DNA from: Chinchilla lanigera
Taxonomy: Eukaryota > Chordata > Mammalia > Rodentia > Chinchillidae
Length of the DNA stretch: 64,000 nucleotides
Assembly (NCBI RefSeq): GCF_000276665.1
Contig: NW_004955465.1
Span: 4,972,136-5,036,135, forward strand
Direction: 5' to 3'
Position numbers and translations under genes: made by a program. Positions within the stretch are counted from its first letter, which is position 1. Every line of letters begins with the position of its first letter. Shown here piece after piece: positions 10,740 through 22,519 of the stretch. Under the pieces are notes generated by a model, which had not been told where the DNA came from, did no database searches, and saw nothing but the letters and a program-made list of their open reading frames with translations.

Positions 10740-13260
10740 CTTGGCTTGCTTTTCATTCTAGTCAAGGCCATAGCATTTAGACTTTGGCTCCAAATCTCAG
10801 GGGTTCTTCTTGCTTTTGACATCAAGTCTTTTCTGTTGCTGGGCCAGGGAATCACGGGAAAATTCACCAAACTCATGCATGAATGAATGCAAGTGATGGA
10901 GAGTTAATGAATGCAAATGATGGAGAGTTAATGGCCTTTGGAGCAATCTCACTCCATGGGGAAAAGATCAGGTAGATAACAGCCTCTCCCTCTCATCCCT
11001 CAGGAGCTCAGGTCTAACAATCCCAGTGTACTGTGTTCCAAGGATCCCAGTGGAATTCTCAGTTACCTTCCATCATGACAATATCACCAGTGTATGCTAT
11101 CTTGGTTATGTTCACCCTCCTGGTTCCTTCTCATGCTCTACAGTCACCACCCCCATCACCTGTGAGTAAGATAAGGGCTCAAGCTGTGTTTTACTGAGGG
11201 GCATGGCAAGGCCAAAAATATCCCTACTAGAAGTACCATAGAAAGCAGACCTTGAAGAGGAGATTCTAGAACTGGACCACTCCATGGTTCTGTGGCAGCG
11301 ACGATGTTATATGGCTGGCTGTGAGCCACATGGTCATTCATCTTCAATAGCATTACCATTACAAGAACTCCTACTGGTATGGCTTTGGGTGAACTCCAAA
11401 TGGAAGTTAACCCTTGTTTGGACTTCAAAAAAATGAAGTCTGTGGTAAACATAGATGGGTTTCAGTAGTATGTTAACTGATTTAGAAAGTCAGGAATATA
11501 AGATAACCAGTTTTTCTCCTAATCTCCACTTTCAGATGTACTGTGAAAGTCGGAAGTCTCGGTCTTTTAAAACAACCTTTATCTTCTATTGCTACAAAGC
11601 AGATGGTGCTAGAAACCAGGTTTTAGATTTAGTCAGGAGGGGAGCAAAGCTCATGAACAGACCCCATGGCTCAGTGAGGATCTTATGAGTAAGTGGCAGG
11701 AGAAGAACGAACACCTGACACCTGGATGTACACACGTGGGATAATAAGTCTGAGAATCTTGGCTCTCTGGATCCCATTGAAATGCCCGTGCCACAGGGGA
11801 AGAGTTCTATACCTGAAACTCTTAAAGATTTCCCTGCTGGTAGGTAGTTTTACCTCTAGTTTAATAACTAAAGTCCTATTTCCTATAGGCCAAAAGGAAA
11901 AGTGTAATCCCTGATCTACCAAGAAATGTCAACATCTGAAGCTAATGGCAGAATATAGCTAATATTCTCAAGTACAAGGAAGTGGGCCTTGAGGTGGAAA
12001 GGAGAGTTGTGGAATGCAAGGACAAATAGGGAAGAATTCATTAACACCGAGCCCGCTTATGTGACTCTGGGCTTAACTTTCCGGAAAACACAGAGGAAGA
12101 CCAGTATATACTGCAATGGTAGAATCCCTCCTAGGGGCATGAACAGATGAACAACCCAAAGTAAATGAGGTGGAGATACTCTAGTAGCCTTGCCATAGTA
12201 CTGAGAAAACTTCAAGAGGCTCAGGACACAGGAATGCTACAATGGATTTATTTTGTAAAATAAAAGGATCTGCCAATGACTATGTTCCCTGGGAGGACCA
12301 AGAGTACATAACTGAACATCACTAAAGCATCAACAGACTTAATGATGAAAGAGTGTCGGTGGGTTGAGAAGATTGGTGATGGTGTTCTCTGCAAGCTAGA
12401 GCCTGCAATAGGAAGTCCTATCCTGGGAGTAAAGTCCCTCATATGAATATTTCTACAATAGTGAAGGCCAGGAGGCAGCTTAACCCACAGAATTAAAGCA
12501 CACACAATGAACTAAATGAACAGGGAAGACTAACCAGGTTGCTTTTGATTCTCAGGGATCTGTGGTGATGGCTGAGCACCGAACATTTTCTTAAGTGCAA
12601 GGTAGATGGATAGCCCAGTACAGGGGTTTATAGTTGCCTAATTGCAGAATGAAACATCAAATGCTGCAGAGCAACCCTGGAATCAGCTGTAACAGTGGAA
12701 ATTTGTGAATCTTTACTCAATTTTCAAGTCCAAGCCATTTCATAGAGGCTGAGTTTCTGTTGATGAAAAGTAGTAGTGAGTCCCTTTCAAAGAGTATTAT
12801 CAGAACTGGCCCCAAATGTACCAGCATCCATGCAGCCATGGACTGGGAGTAATAGAAAAACACAGACAGACTTGTAACTCTTGTAATATGATACAAGTGG
12901 ATATTGGGGAGAGCTGATCCTAGATACTATTATGGCCCTCTAGTCAGATTGGAACTTATGAAAATCAGGTAGTATAGTCCTGGCTTAAGTCTGTCTTGCT
13001 ATGAGTCTATTTGTATACACTGGTGACTTCCAAACCTTGTTACTTGTCAAAAATTCTGATACTGAAGTTTCACTAAAGTTGATCCTCCAGGTAGTATGGA
13101 GACTAGGGATCAGCATTCCTAAAGATCCTCACAGAGAGTTCTTTGGTTCCTGAGAATATGATGGGGTAAATATTATTACCAGGAGTGGGACCACTACATG
13201 TCATGTGTATTCCTTGACCTGTACAGTAGAAACCATAATGAAAGCAAGAGCTAAGAATTT
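10740..13260 (+). mobile_element. Possible degenerate LTR-retrotransposon interior
   Basis: Sequence texture and several phrases ('catggactgggagtaataga', 'tatggccctctagtcagatt', 'gaccactacatgtcatgtgt') resemble the non-coding-looking interior of MaLR/ERVL elements as I remember them. The matching continuation lies after the second copy at 20350-22230. No intact gag or pol frame exists. A 26-bp unit is repeated in tandem at 10888-10945. This call is tentative; it may instead be ordinary unique DNA. Repeated at 17149-19669. Confidence 0.35.
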
Positions 13261-13276
13261 TCTGGTACTGATTCCC

Positions 13277-13338
<62 letters not shown>

Positions 13339-13425
13339 ATACTTTTATACTTATACCATGGTACCCTCTCTCTCTATATATATATACTTATACCCTCTCT
13401 CTATATATATATATACTTATACCAT
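13277..13425. repeat. Composite TA/GA/CT microsatellite (first copy)
   Basis: An alternating TA run is followed by a GA run (to about 13336), then two CT-TA blocks separated by 'acttatacc', with 'ccatggtacc' twice. The GA and later CT runs are complementary, so the whole tract can fold back on itself. The read-through ORF of IYIY and ERER residues is meaningless. Identical, base for base in length, at 19686-19834. Confidence 0.9.
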
Positions 13426-13475
13426 GGTACCAGAATTGAAGCTAGGGCCTTTGCCCTGAACTACATACTGTGGCT
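13426..13475 (-). mobile_element. ID-like SINE remnant, minus strand (first copy)
   Basis: 'tggtaccagaattgaagct' then 'agggcctttgccctgaacta' is the antisense 3' part of the tRNA-like SINE, joined on its 3' side to the microsatellite and on its 5' side to the next B1-like unit. Repeated at 19835-19884. Confidence 0.5.
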
Positions 13476-13483
13476 TTTTAAAT

Positions 13484-13611
13484 TTTATTTTTATTTTGGG
13501 ATAGGGTTTATCTATGTCACTACATTGTTCAGGCTGGGCTTGAATTTGTGGTTTTCCTGTCTCAACATCCCAGAGTGCTGGGATTACAGGTGTGCAACAC
13601 CACACCTGACT
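13484..13611 (-). mobile_element. B1-like (7SL) SINE, minus strand (first copy)
   Basis: Reverse complement begins 'caggtgtggtgttgcacacc' and continues 'tgtaatcccagcactctggg' and 'cagcctgaacaatgtagtg' to an A-rich tail. This is a 7SL-derived monomer. It lacks the ~29-bp internal duplication, so it is a proto-B1-like form. Repeated at 19893-20020. Confidence 0.8.
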
Positions 13612-13686
13612 TAAAAATTGGTAAATATTTTGCATGCAATAGTGAGAATCATGTATGCCAGGAGAAAGGAGAAAAACCACAAAAAA

Positions 13687-13786
13687 NNNNNNNNNNNNNN
13701 NNNNNNNNNNNNNNNNNNNNNNNNNNNNNNNNNNNNNNNNNNNNNNNNNNNNNNNNNNNNNNNNNNNNNNNNNNNNNNNNNNNNNN
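13687..13786. other. Assembly gap, exactly 100 N
   Basis: One hundred N bases, a conventional scaffold placeholder of unknown true size. It separates two near-identical copies, so the true gap is probably negative (an overlap). Confidence 0.99.
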
Positions 13787-13992
13787 CCCTTTTGATTTGT
13801 CTTTTGGGGCTAGTAAGAGTAATAAGGCCTGCCTGGGCAGCCCCTTGTCCAAGCCACAGTTCTAGAAAGTGCATGAGAAGAAAAAAAAAAAAAAAAAAAA
13901 AAAAGGTATTATACAAAATACAACATAATGCGTACAATGTTGTTTTTTTAAGTGGTGGACATGAAATGTGAGCTGAGTGCAGAGTGACTTCT

Positions 13993-14339
13993 TTCATATA
14001 CAAAAGACACAGCAGCCAGAGGACTGGAACGGACAGGAATCACTGGCAGCAGCTGGGAGCCCCACGGATGTATCAGGAAGGCCAGCTCAGGACCGATGAC
14101 GTGCACTGGGGCACCATCTCCACTGCGGCTGCGCTGCCTTGCGCCCAGGGATGGTTCTCAGTACCGCTTCACCTTTTGTCCAAGACCTTACATTCAGCGC
14201 CAGGGTAGGAGCATTCACTCGGCCGTGTCTTAGCCAAGTGCTCACCTCATGGATCTCAGAAGGTGGGACAGAGGAGATCTGCTCCCTGCCGGGCTTCCGC
14301 CTACCAAGTTCCACGAATAATATACTGCCAGCAGAATTT
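13993..14339. other. CpG-rich patch (second copy)
   Basis: Same sequence as 7584-7930. Confidence 0.45.
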
Positions 14340-14558
14340 CTGAGTATAGGAAAGCTTCAAATCCTACTTTTGCAATTGCTCGATCGTAGGATCTTGGTCT
14401 CTATTCCTCCTCTTTTGCACCTTGAAGTAAACTTGTAGCTAGTTCATCTTCTTATATCCTCACCCCATCTACCCATTCACAAGTAAGCAGCCAGAGGACT
14501 CTTCACCATGTGTTGGATTATATTTACCTCTTTCATCCACATCCTCTGATGGTTTCTC

Positions 14559-15088
14559 TTTTTTTTCCCCTAAAGTTTTATTAGTCCATGTTTGCAATAT
14601 GTGATAATTCAGCTTCTCCCAGGGAGATGGCACATGCACATAACACATCTTAATTGTTTTCACTCCCCTCAACTCTTAGTCCCGGTCCCCTCTGTGAAAT
14701 ATTTCAATTTGTTTTGAGCAAAGCCTTAATTTGATTTTCAAAGATGGGTGCAAACAAGGAGGGGTGGTGGGGAAGTCAGGGCCAACCAAGATTAAGCACC
14801 CGTTCTTACCCCTAGAGGTAGATTTTCTCTTCAGTTCTCATTGCCCCCAATAAGTTCCAGGGGGGTGATGTGGAGGCACTTTTTCTAAGTTATTTTGTTA
14901 AAGCAACGGAAATCTGACTGAACACCCCAGTCTCAGATATTGTTATAACCGTAGTAGCAGATCGAGATGCTATCCAATTCACGGACAGACACATTCTCAT
15001 AAGGTTCCAGAGCAAGAGCCACCCAACTGAAGTCCATCCGGGTCAAGATTTCAGCGCAGATAATGATACCCTTCTCTTTCCGATTTTC
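14559..15088 (-). pseudogene. Candidate terminal exon plus 3' UTR (second copy)
   Basis: Same sequence as 8150-8679: open segment 14933-15088, stop at 14933-14935, poly(A) signal and A8 run at the low-coordinate end. Confidence 0.45.
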
Positions 15089-15338
15089 CTAGAAACCAGT
15101 TCTTCTCTAGCTAACACTCTTGGAATCATACGGTAAGACTTTTGACTATAGCTAACAAAGTCAAAGAATTTTAGAGACACAAAATTACCTAGCTATTGAA
15201 GAACATGAAGGTGCCATTTTCTCAGATCTGATACCTTACAGAATAAGTGCTAGCAGGTAGCACCAGGTCTATGGCACCAACTGTGTATCCTGCTATTTGA
15301 TTCAATTGTAATATTAACCAGAGTCGGTGGGGAACCCT

Positions 15339-16049
15339 CGAATGAGGAACTGAGTCTCACAAGACAGTCCCCATTTCAGATGTCAGCCACAGGTCGCAAG
15401 TTTTTCTAAATCACCCACATGTCAGCCTTACTTGTCTACCAATTTGGGGGTTCTTACAACACCTCCTTCAGGTGAGATAATTTGCTACAGTGATCCACAG
15501 AACTTACTGAAAGCACTGTATTTTCCATTACAGTTTTATAATAAAGGATGTGGCTCATGCATAGCCGTGTGGAAAAGACATTTAAATCAAGACCCAGATG
15601 GGTCTCAAACACAGGAAATTCTGCTCCTGTGTAGTGTATCACCCTCTCAGACAGTCCCTAGGGTCATTGACCAGGGAGCTTTCCAGGCCTTATGGTTCAG
15701 AGTTGTAATGTGAGGTTTCATTACTTAGGCACTATTGATTAAATCACCAGCCACTGGTTGAACTGAATCTCCAGCTCCTTCTTCTACGTAGAGGTCTGAA
15801 ATTGAGACTAAACCTTCTGATCCTTGAAGGAAGTGAACAGTCTTTCTGGCTTGGTCAGCTCCTCTTTTGGTACTACCAAAGCACTGACATGAGTCACCTC
15901 AGTAGTACAAACTCTTGTGTGATTGAAAAGGGCTCATTAGGAAAAGCAAGAGATTTCTATTATTCAGAAATTCCAGTGGTTTTTGAAGCTGTACTTCAGG
16001 AGTTGGGGAAAAGACCAAGCATATTCCTTATTATATAGCTGATGATTAA
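15339..16049. mobile_element. ERV-type LTR (second copy)
   Basis: Same sequence as 8930-9640. Confidence 0.55.
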
Positions 16050-16711
16050 TAAAATATTGTTACTACCTGCCAGAATAGAATCCTTGTTTCAAGAGAAACA
16101 GAATAGCAAGAATAAGAAAATCAGAAATATGCAATGTTAGGGCAGTGAGGAGAAGTGGGTGTACATCAGTATAGCAAAAGATAGAGGCAAGTAGGAAAAT
16201 TATATAACAATAACTATCAAAAAGAAAACCACACAATACTTCATTCAGATACATTCTTGCTCATGGGCAAATAAAACCAAGCAATTGTTATTCTACCATA
16301 TTAACAACATATCTGGATTTGTAGTAGAAACCTCATTGAGATTAGTCATTTCAGTGTGAATACTTACTGTATACGGCCTGGAAGAAAAATTTAATTTTAA
16401 AACAGCATGAATTTAGGTTCTCTGAAGTTTTTTCTTGGGTAAGAACAGCTGTTCGTATATATTTGCCTACTCTCCTAATTTCTCTTGCCACTATCCCAGA
16501 GAAATTTTCTCAGCAAATTCAATCAAAATTATATTACTGAGAAATTCACCAATCCTCATTTTACTATTTGCAAGTCACAGTTAAGCAATGTTAATATTTC
16601 TCTATCTGTGGCCATATGATTTCAAGTACTAGATGACATTGGAAATTGGGGAGCAGATCATGTGACTAACCAAATGGCTGGAATCATGTTTGTGGAAATG
16701 ATGCTAACCTC

Positions 16712-16810
16712 TTTTTTTGTTTTGTTTTGTGTTTGTTTTGGTACCAAGATTCAAACTCACAACGTTGTACTTGCTAAGTAGGCACTGCACCTGCTGAGCT
16801 ATATCGCAGT
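16712..16810 (-). mobile_element. ID-like tRNA SINE (second copy)
   Basis: Same sequence and TSD as 10303-10401. Confidence 0.8.
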
Positions 16811-19685
16811 GAAGCTAACCTCCTAACTTGAAGGGATGCTTAATTTTCTCATTTGTCATATAAACAGATTAGCCTAGGTTCAAGATTTAAAACTTTATAT
16901 TCTATTCCTAATGACTTCAAGTATAGAAAAGAAATCTGACCTACAAACACCCATATACACACTAGTCACACAAACTTTCTTTACATCCATTGGCAGTACT
17001 TCAGATAACGAGAAACTAAAAACATTAATCCCCCAAATCCCTTAAATATGTATTTTCCAATTTTTATGGCTTGATATAAATATACCTTAACATAAGTACA
17101 AATACAAAACCTAACTTTACTAATGGATCAGATATCAAATCTCATCCTCTTGGCTTGCTTTTCATTCTAGTCAAGGCCATAGCATTTAGACTTTGGCTCC
17201 AAATCTCAGGGGTTCTTCTTGCTTTTGACATCAAGTCTTTTCTGTTGCTGGGCCAGGGAATCACGGGAAAATTCACCAAACTCATGCATGAATGAATGCA
17301 AGTGATGGAGAGTTAATGAATGCAAATGATGGAGAGTTAATGGCCTTTGGAGCAATCTCACTCCATGGGGAAAAGATCAGGTAGATAACAGCCTCTCCCT
17401 CTCATCCCTCAGGAGCTCAGGTCTAACAATCCCAGTGTACTGTGTTCCAAGGATCCCAGTGGAATTCTCAGTTACCTTCCATCATGACAATATCACCAGT
17501 GTATGCTATCTTGGTTATGTTCACCCTCCTGGTTCCTTCTCATGCTCTACAGTCACCACCCCCATCACCTGTGAGTAAGATAAGGGCTCAAGCTGTGTTT
17601 TACTGAGGGGCATGGCAAGGCCAAAAATATCCCTACTAGAAGTACCATAGAAAGCAGACCTTGAAGAGGAGATTCTAGAACTGGACCACTCCATGGTTCT
17701 GTGGCAGCGACGATGTTATATGGCTGGCTGTGAGCCACATGGTCATTCATCTTCAATAGCATTACCATTACAAGAACTCCTACTGGTATGGCTTTGGGTG
17801 AACTCCAAATGGAAGTTAACCCTTGTTTGGACTTCAAAAAAATGAAGTCTGTGGTAAACATAGATGGGTTTCAGTAGTATGTTAACTGATTTAGAAAGTC
17901 AGGAATATAAGATAACCAGTTTTTCTCCTAATCTCCACTTTCAGATGTACTGTGAAAGTCGGAAGTCTCGGTCTTTTAAAACAACCTTTATCTTCTATTG
18001 CTACAAAGCAGATGGTGCTAGAAACCAGGTTTTAGATTTAGTCAGGAGGGGAGCAAAGCTCATGAACAGACCCCATGGCTCAGTGAGGATCTTATGAGTA
18101 AGTGGCAGGAGAAGAACGAACACCTGACACCTGGATGTACACACGTGGGATAATAAGTCTGAGAATCTTGGCTCTCTGGATCCCATTGAAATGCCCGTGC
18201 CACAGGGGAAGAGTTCTATACCTGAAACTCTTAAAGATTTCCCTGCTGGTAGGTAGTTTTACCTCTAGTTTAATAACTAAAGTCCTATTTCCTATAGGCC
18301 AAAAGGAAAAGTGTAATCCCTGATCTACCAAGAAATGTCAACATCTGAAGCTAATGGCAGAATATAGCTAATATTCTCAAGTACAAGGAAGTGGGCCTTG
18401 AGGTGGAAAGGAGAGTTGTGGAATGCAAGGACAAATAGGGAAGAATTCATTAACACCGAGCCCGCTTATGTGACTCTGGGCTTAACTTTCCGGAAAACAC
18501 AGAGGAAGACCAGTATATACTGCAATGGTAGAATCCCTCCTAGGGGCATGAACAGATGAACAACCCAAAGTAAATGAGGTGGAGATACTCTAGTAGCCTT
18601 GCCATAGTACTGAGAAAACTTCAAGAGGCTCAGGACACAGGAATGCTACAATGGATTTATTTTGTAAAATAAAAGGATCTGCCAATGACTATGTTCCCTG
18701 GGAGGACCAAGAGTACATAACTGAACATCACTAAAGCATCAACAGACTTAATGATGAAAGAGTGTCGGTGGGTTGAGAAGATTGGTGATGGTGTTCTCTG
18801 CAAGCTAGAGCCTGCAATAGGAAGTCCTATCCTGGGAGTAAAGTCCCTCATATGAATATTTCTACAATAGTGAAGGCCAGGAGGCAGCTTAACCCACAGA
18901 ATTAAAGCACACACAATGAACTAAATGAACAGGGAAGACTAACCAGGTTGCTTTTGATTCTCAGGGATCTGTGGTGATGGCTGAGCACCGAACATTTTCT
19001 TAAGTGCAAGGTAGATGGATAGCCCAGTACAGGGGTTTATAGTTGCCTAATTGCAGAATGAAACATCAAATGCTGCAGAGCAACCCTGGAATCAGCTGTA
19101 ACAGTGGAAATTTGTGAATCTTTACTCAATTTTCAAGTCCAAGCCATTTCATAGAGGCTGAGTTTCTGTTGATGAAAAGTAGTAGTGAGTCCCTTTCAAA
19201 GAGTATTATCAGAACTGGCCCCAAATGTACCAGCATCCATGCAGCCATGGACTGGGAGTAATAGAAAAACACAGACAGACTTGTAACTCTTGTAATATGA
19301 TACAAGTGGATATTGGGGAGAGCTGATCCTAGATACTATTATGGCCCTCTAGTCAGATTGGAACTTATGAAAATCAGGTAGTATAGTCCTGGCTTAAGTC
19401 TGTCTTGCTATGAGTCTATTTGTATACACTGGTGACTTCCAAACCTTGTTACTTGTCAAAAATTCTGATACTGAAGTTTCACTAAAGTTGATCCTCCAGG
19501 TAGTATGGAGACTAGGGATCAGCATTCCTAAAGATCCTCACAGAGAGTTCTTTGGTTCCTGAGAATATGATGGGGTAAATATTATTACCAGGAGTGGGAC
19601 CACTACATGTCATGTGTATTCCTTGACCTGTACAGTAGAAACCATAATGAAAGCAAGAGCTAAGAATTTTCTGGTACTGATTCCC

Positions 19686-19747
<62 letters not shown>

Positions 19748-20020
19748 ATACTTTTATACTTATACCATGGTACCCTCTCTCTCTATATATATATACTTAT
19801 ACCCTCTCTCTATATATATATATACTTATACCATGGTACCAGAATTGAAGCTAGGGCCTTTGCCCTGAACTACATACTGTGGCTTTTTAAATTTTATTTT
19901 TATTTTGGGATAGGGTTTATCTATGTCACTACATTGTTCAGGCTGGGCTTGAATTTGTGGTTTTCCTGTCTCAACATCCCAGAGTGCTGGGATTACAGGT
20001 GTGCAACACCACACCTGACT
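19686..20020 (-). mobile_element. Microsatellite, SINE remnant and B1-like SINE (second copy)
   Basis: Same as 13277-13611: composite TA/GA/CT tract, tRNA-SINE remnant, then B1-like monomer on the minus strand. Confidence 0.8.
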
Positions 20021-20246
20021 TAAAAATTGGTAAATATTTTGCATGCAATAGTGAGAATCATGTATGCCAGGAGAAAGGAGAAAAACCACAAAAAAGTTTT
20101 CAAATATGTAATATCAGTGGTTTTTATGGAGTAAATAGTCTAGAAGACATCCTGGGAAATCCCTTTAAAGTAGAGGCCAGTTGTTTCTCTTTTCACCTTC
20201 CTACCATTAAGAAAGAGATATGGCTCCTGGGGATCTTTGGATTCTA

Positions 20247-20345
20247 TTAAGCTTTTTATTGAAGTATACTGTACATACGGAAAGACCACACATCATCAGT
20301 GTACCATTTCTCCTTGTAGACCCTCAGTACCACATCGTGGTAGCA
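20247..20345 (-). mobile_element. Short L1 3' UTR fragment, antisense
   Basis: 'ttttattgaagtatactgta' and 'catacggaaagaccacacat' follow the order of the antisense L1M 3' UTR ('tattgaggtataattgacatacag..'). It is short and diverged. Confidence 0.4.
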
Positions 20346-20349
20346 ATGA

Positions 20350-22230
20350 ACTATATGATTAGAGCATCTCACCCTGAGCTGGATATTATCTCAAGAACTT
20401 CAGTGATCCATTTTACAGTGGAAATAGCACATTGAAGATTGGGCCAGAGCAGACCCAGGAAACAAAGATAACCACTAGAACTGACAATTCTGCCACTTGC
20501 TTACTTCTGTTATGCTTTCCTATGATAATATTAAGAAGGAAAAACGTCAAGCCTGAATCAGGAATCGGGGAGCTGGATACAAGGCTGCTCACCAGAAAAG
20601 GATTACCGCTACACATAGTCTCGCTTGGGGTGGACCTAAGGTGTGCAGATAAAAGGACATTCTTCCATGGGATGGTACTGCAAGAAATATATTTGGTATT
20701 TCAGTTGAGTTTGAAAAGAGAGACAAGTAACTGAGGTCCAGATATGGTTGGCTGCAGGATTGGGAGGAGCAAGGGTGAAAGATCAAGAGCAAAGAATTTT
20801 AGAGTGACTCAAGTCTAGCATGACAAAGAATCTTCCACTTGACTTATATGGATGGATGTATAGGAGTGCATGCTGAGCCCACCCTGTCTCATTATATTAC
20901 CTGGAGAAAATTTACAAAGAGGAAACATTGAATACCTAGGCATGACATGTCATCTACTGCAGTAGAAAAAAGAGCCTGTGAACTAAGGGATCACAGAGGC
21001 AGGAAGAACACTGTGCATGCACGTTTAACAGAGGCATCTGTGCACTGGGATCGGGTGTACATGTGAAGCCCACAGCTGTTTGCCATTCTACAAAGTATGT
21101 GTCCTGAGAAAAGCAGATTAACCTGTCTCACCATCATTACCAGTTAACCAGTTGCACAACCTGTATTTCTTATCTCTGAGCTTTTAGGTTCTACCAAAAA
21201 AGAACATCTTGTCTCCAAGGGGATCACTTCCTCTAGGGTATTTAGTATGACTTTTAATGGACTCAATGCTATGGCAACCCTGCCACCTGATGTCTTTGAG
21301 GTCTTCCTGGATCAACAGGTAAAAGCAGTTACTGAGCTCTTAGGGATCATTGACCCTGACTGACCTGGAGAGAAAATTGCTGGTGTATGATGAAGTCTGG
21401 AAAGAATATAGCTGGAACCCAAGAGTCCCACTGAGGTAGCTTGGGTATTTTATACCCAGGGATAAGTGAATATAACAAAATAATCTTAACTGGAAAAAAA
21501 TAGGCAAATACTGGCCAGGAATGTGGTACATGCTTATAATCCCACCACTCTGGAGGCTGAGGCAGTATGATTGTCATGAATTTGAAGCTAACCTGAACTA
21601 CATAGTGAGTTCAAGACCAATCTGTACTACACAATGAGACCCTGTCTCAAAAAAGTTAGGCAAATATTGTAAGGACTTAGTGCATCAGGGATTAAAATGT
21701 GGGTCATTGTATTGCATAATAAAGTAAACCAGGTGTTAAATCAGCAAGGGCAGGTGAAAATCAGATGCATACAAATTACAATCTAAGATTAGTTTCAGCT
21801 TCAAGGCTTTCACTTGTAACAAAATCCATTAGTAGAGACTGCCACTGTCAACTATATGAGGAATCAGTGAGAGGTTCGATTTAACAAAGGGCACAAGAAT
21901 ATTAGGACTGTGCAAGTGGTGAGAGCTATCTTTCCCACAGACCCTTGCTACAGAAACCAGCTTGAAGCAGGTGTCGTCTGGCAAAGCCTTGACTTAGCCT
22001 TCTCCTTTTCTACCTTGGGGCTGCGCTGGAGCCATCGTGAAATGTGCCTCTGGAAGCCAGCATATTACACATATGAATCTCAGGGGCACAGTGGAGTTGA
22101 GGCCCTAGAGGGACTCTATAGGAGACTATGAGTAAATGCTTCCCACCAAAGCCTCAAAAAGCACATTCTCCATATTTTCTCAGAAGATTCTAGAGAGTTT
22201 CAGGGATGGTCATCCATACAACTTTTTAAG
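20350..22230 (+). mobile_element. Possible LTR-retrotransposon interior, continued
   Basis: Continues the texture of 10740-13260 (or 17149-19669) and resembles remembered MaLR interior phrases such as 'gtggaaatagcacattgaag', 'ggcaaatattgtaaggactt' and 'tattttatacccagggataa'. It is split by a B1 SINE at 21510. No intact frame exists; ORFs of 71-100 codons lack viral motifs that I can see. Tentative. Confidence 0.3.
21510..21653 (+). mobile_element. B1 SINE, plus strand
   Basis: Near full length: 'gccaggaatgtggtacatgc', 'ttataatcccaccactctgg', 'aggctgaggcag', 'ctgaactacatagtgagttc', 'gagaccctgtctcaaaaaa'. The internal duplicated ~29-bp block of rodent B1 is present. Flanking copies of 'ttaggcaaata/ataggcaaata' at 21499-21509 and about 21655-21666 form a plausible TSD. 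Confidence 0.85.
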
Positions 22231-22510
22231 TAACACCCTTTACAGATAGGCTTTATTAACATTCAGGTATGCTGAGGCCAGTAGGTTAAGAGATGACTTT
22301 CATGAAAAAAAATAGTGTGTTCCCAAGAAGAGGGCCCCACTAGGCCATGCAGGGCCATGCAGAGAAGCTGCTATGGCCAGGAGGACTGGATGAGGCAGTA
22401 TCAGCCCACTAAAAGGGGCTTTGACTGGCTAGTTTGGATAAGAAATTAACCTGTGAGTCTGTGGGAAAGATAGGTTTCACCTCTTGCACAGTCTTAATAT
22501 TCTTGTGCCC
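21889..22510. repeat. 54-bp inverted repeat with 514-bp spacer
   Basis: Left arm 21889-21942 starts gggcacaagaatattagg; right arm 22457-22510 ends ctaatattcttgtgccc with one change. When one arm is reverse-complemented, 50 of 54 positions agree. Flanks do not show a target-site duplication. It does not match a repeat end I know. Confidence 0.85.
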
Positions 22511-22519
22511 TCTCAGGGG

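Larger units (their letters stand above)
7392..13686. repeat. First copy of a ~6.3-kb duplicated block ending at a gap
   Basis: This block is repeated at 13787-20095 with a constant offset of 6409 after the first ~130 bases. The identity I could follow is complete, including the lengths of the composite TA/GA microsatellite. The copy ends exactly at the N gap, in the middle of 'ccacaaaaaa'; the second copy continues past that point as unique sequence at 20096. The most likely explanation is an unmerged overlap between two contigs, not a biological duplication. Confidence 0.95.
13787..20095. repeat. Second copy of the ~6.3-kb duplicated block
   Basis: Starts at the gap with 'cccttttgatttgtc', equal to 7392. 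In the first ~130 bases it differs from the first copy by about five substitutions clustered near 13820-13835 and by a longer poly(A) run (about 14 extra bases). It then matches at offset 6409 to 20095, where the first copy stops at the gap. Features inside mirror those of the first copy and are listed once more below only where useful. Confidence 0.95.

Noticed and set aside
13205..13459. ORF with IYIY and ERER runs
   Set aside because: Read-through of a TA/GA microsatellite; duplicated at 19614-19868 by the assembly.
13548..14003. ORFs containing X residues across the gap
   Set aside because: They translate the 100-N gap and join two contig ends; not real sequence.
7392..20095. Recent segmental tandem duplication
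   Set aside because: Exact 100-N separator, ends at the gap on both sides, and identical microsatellites make an assembly overlap far more likely, though read data are needed to be certain.
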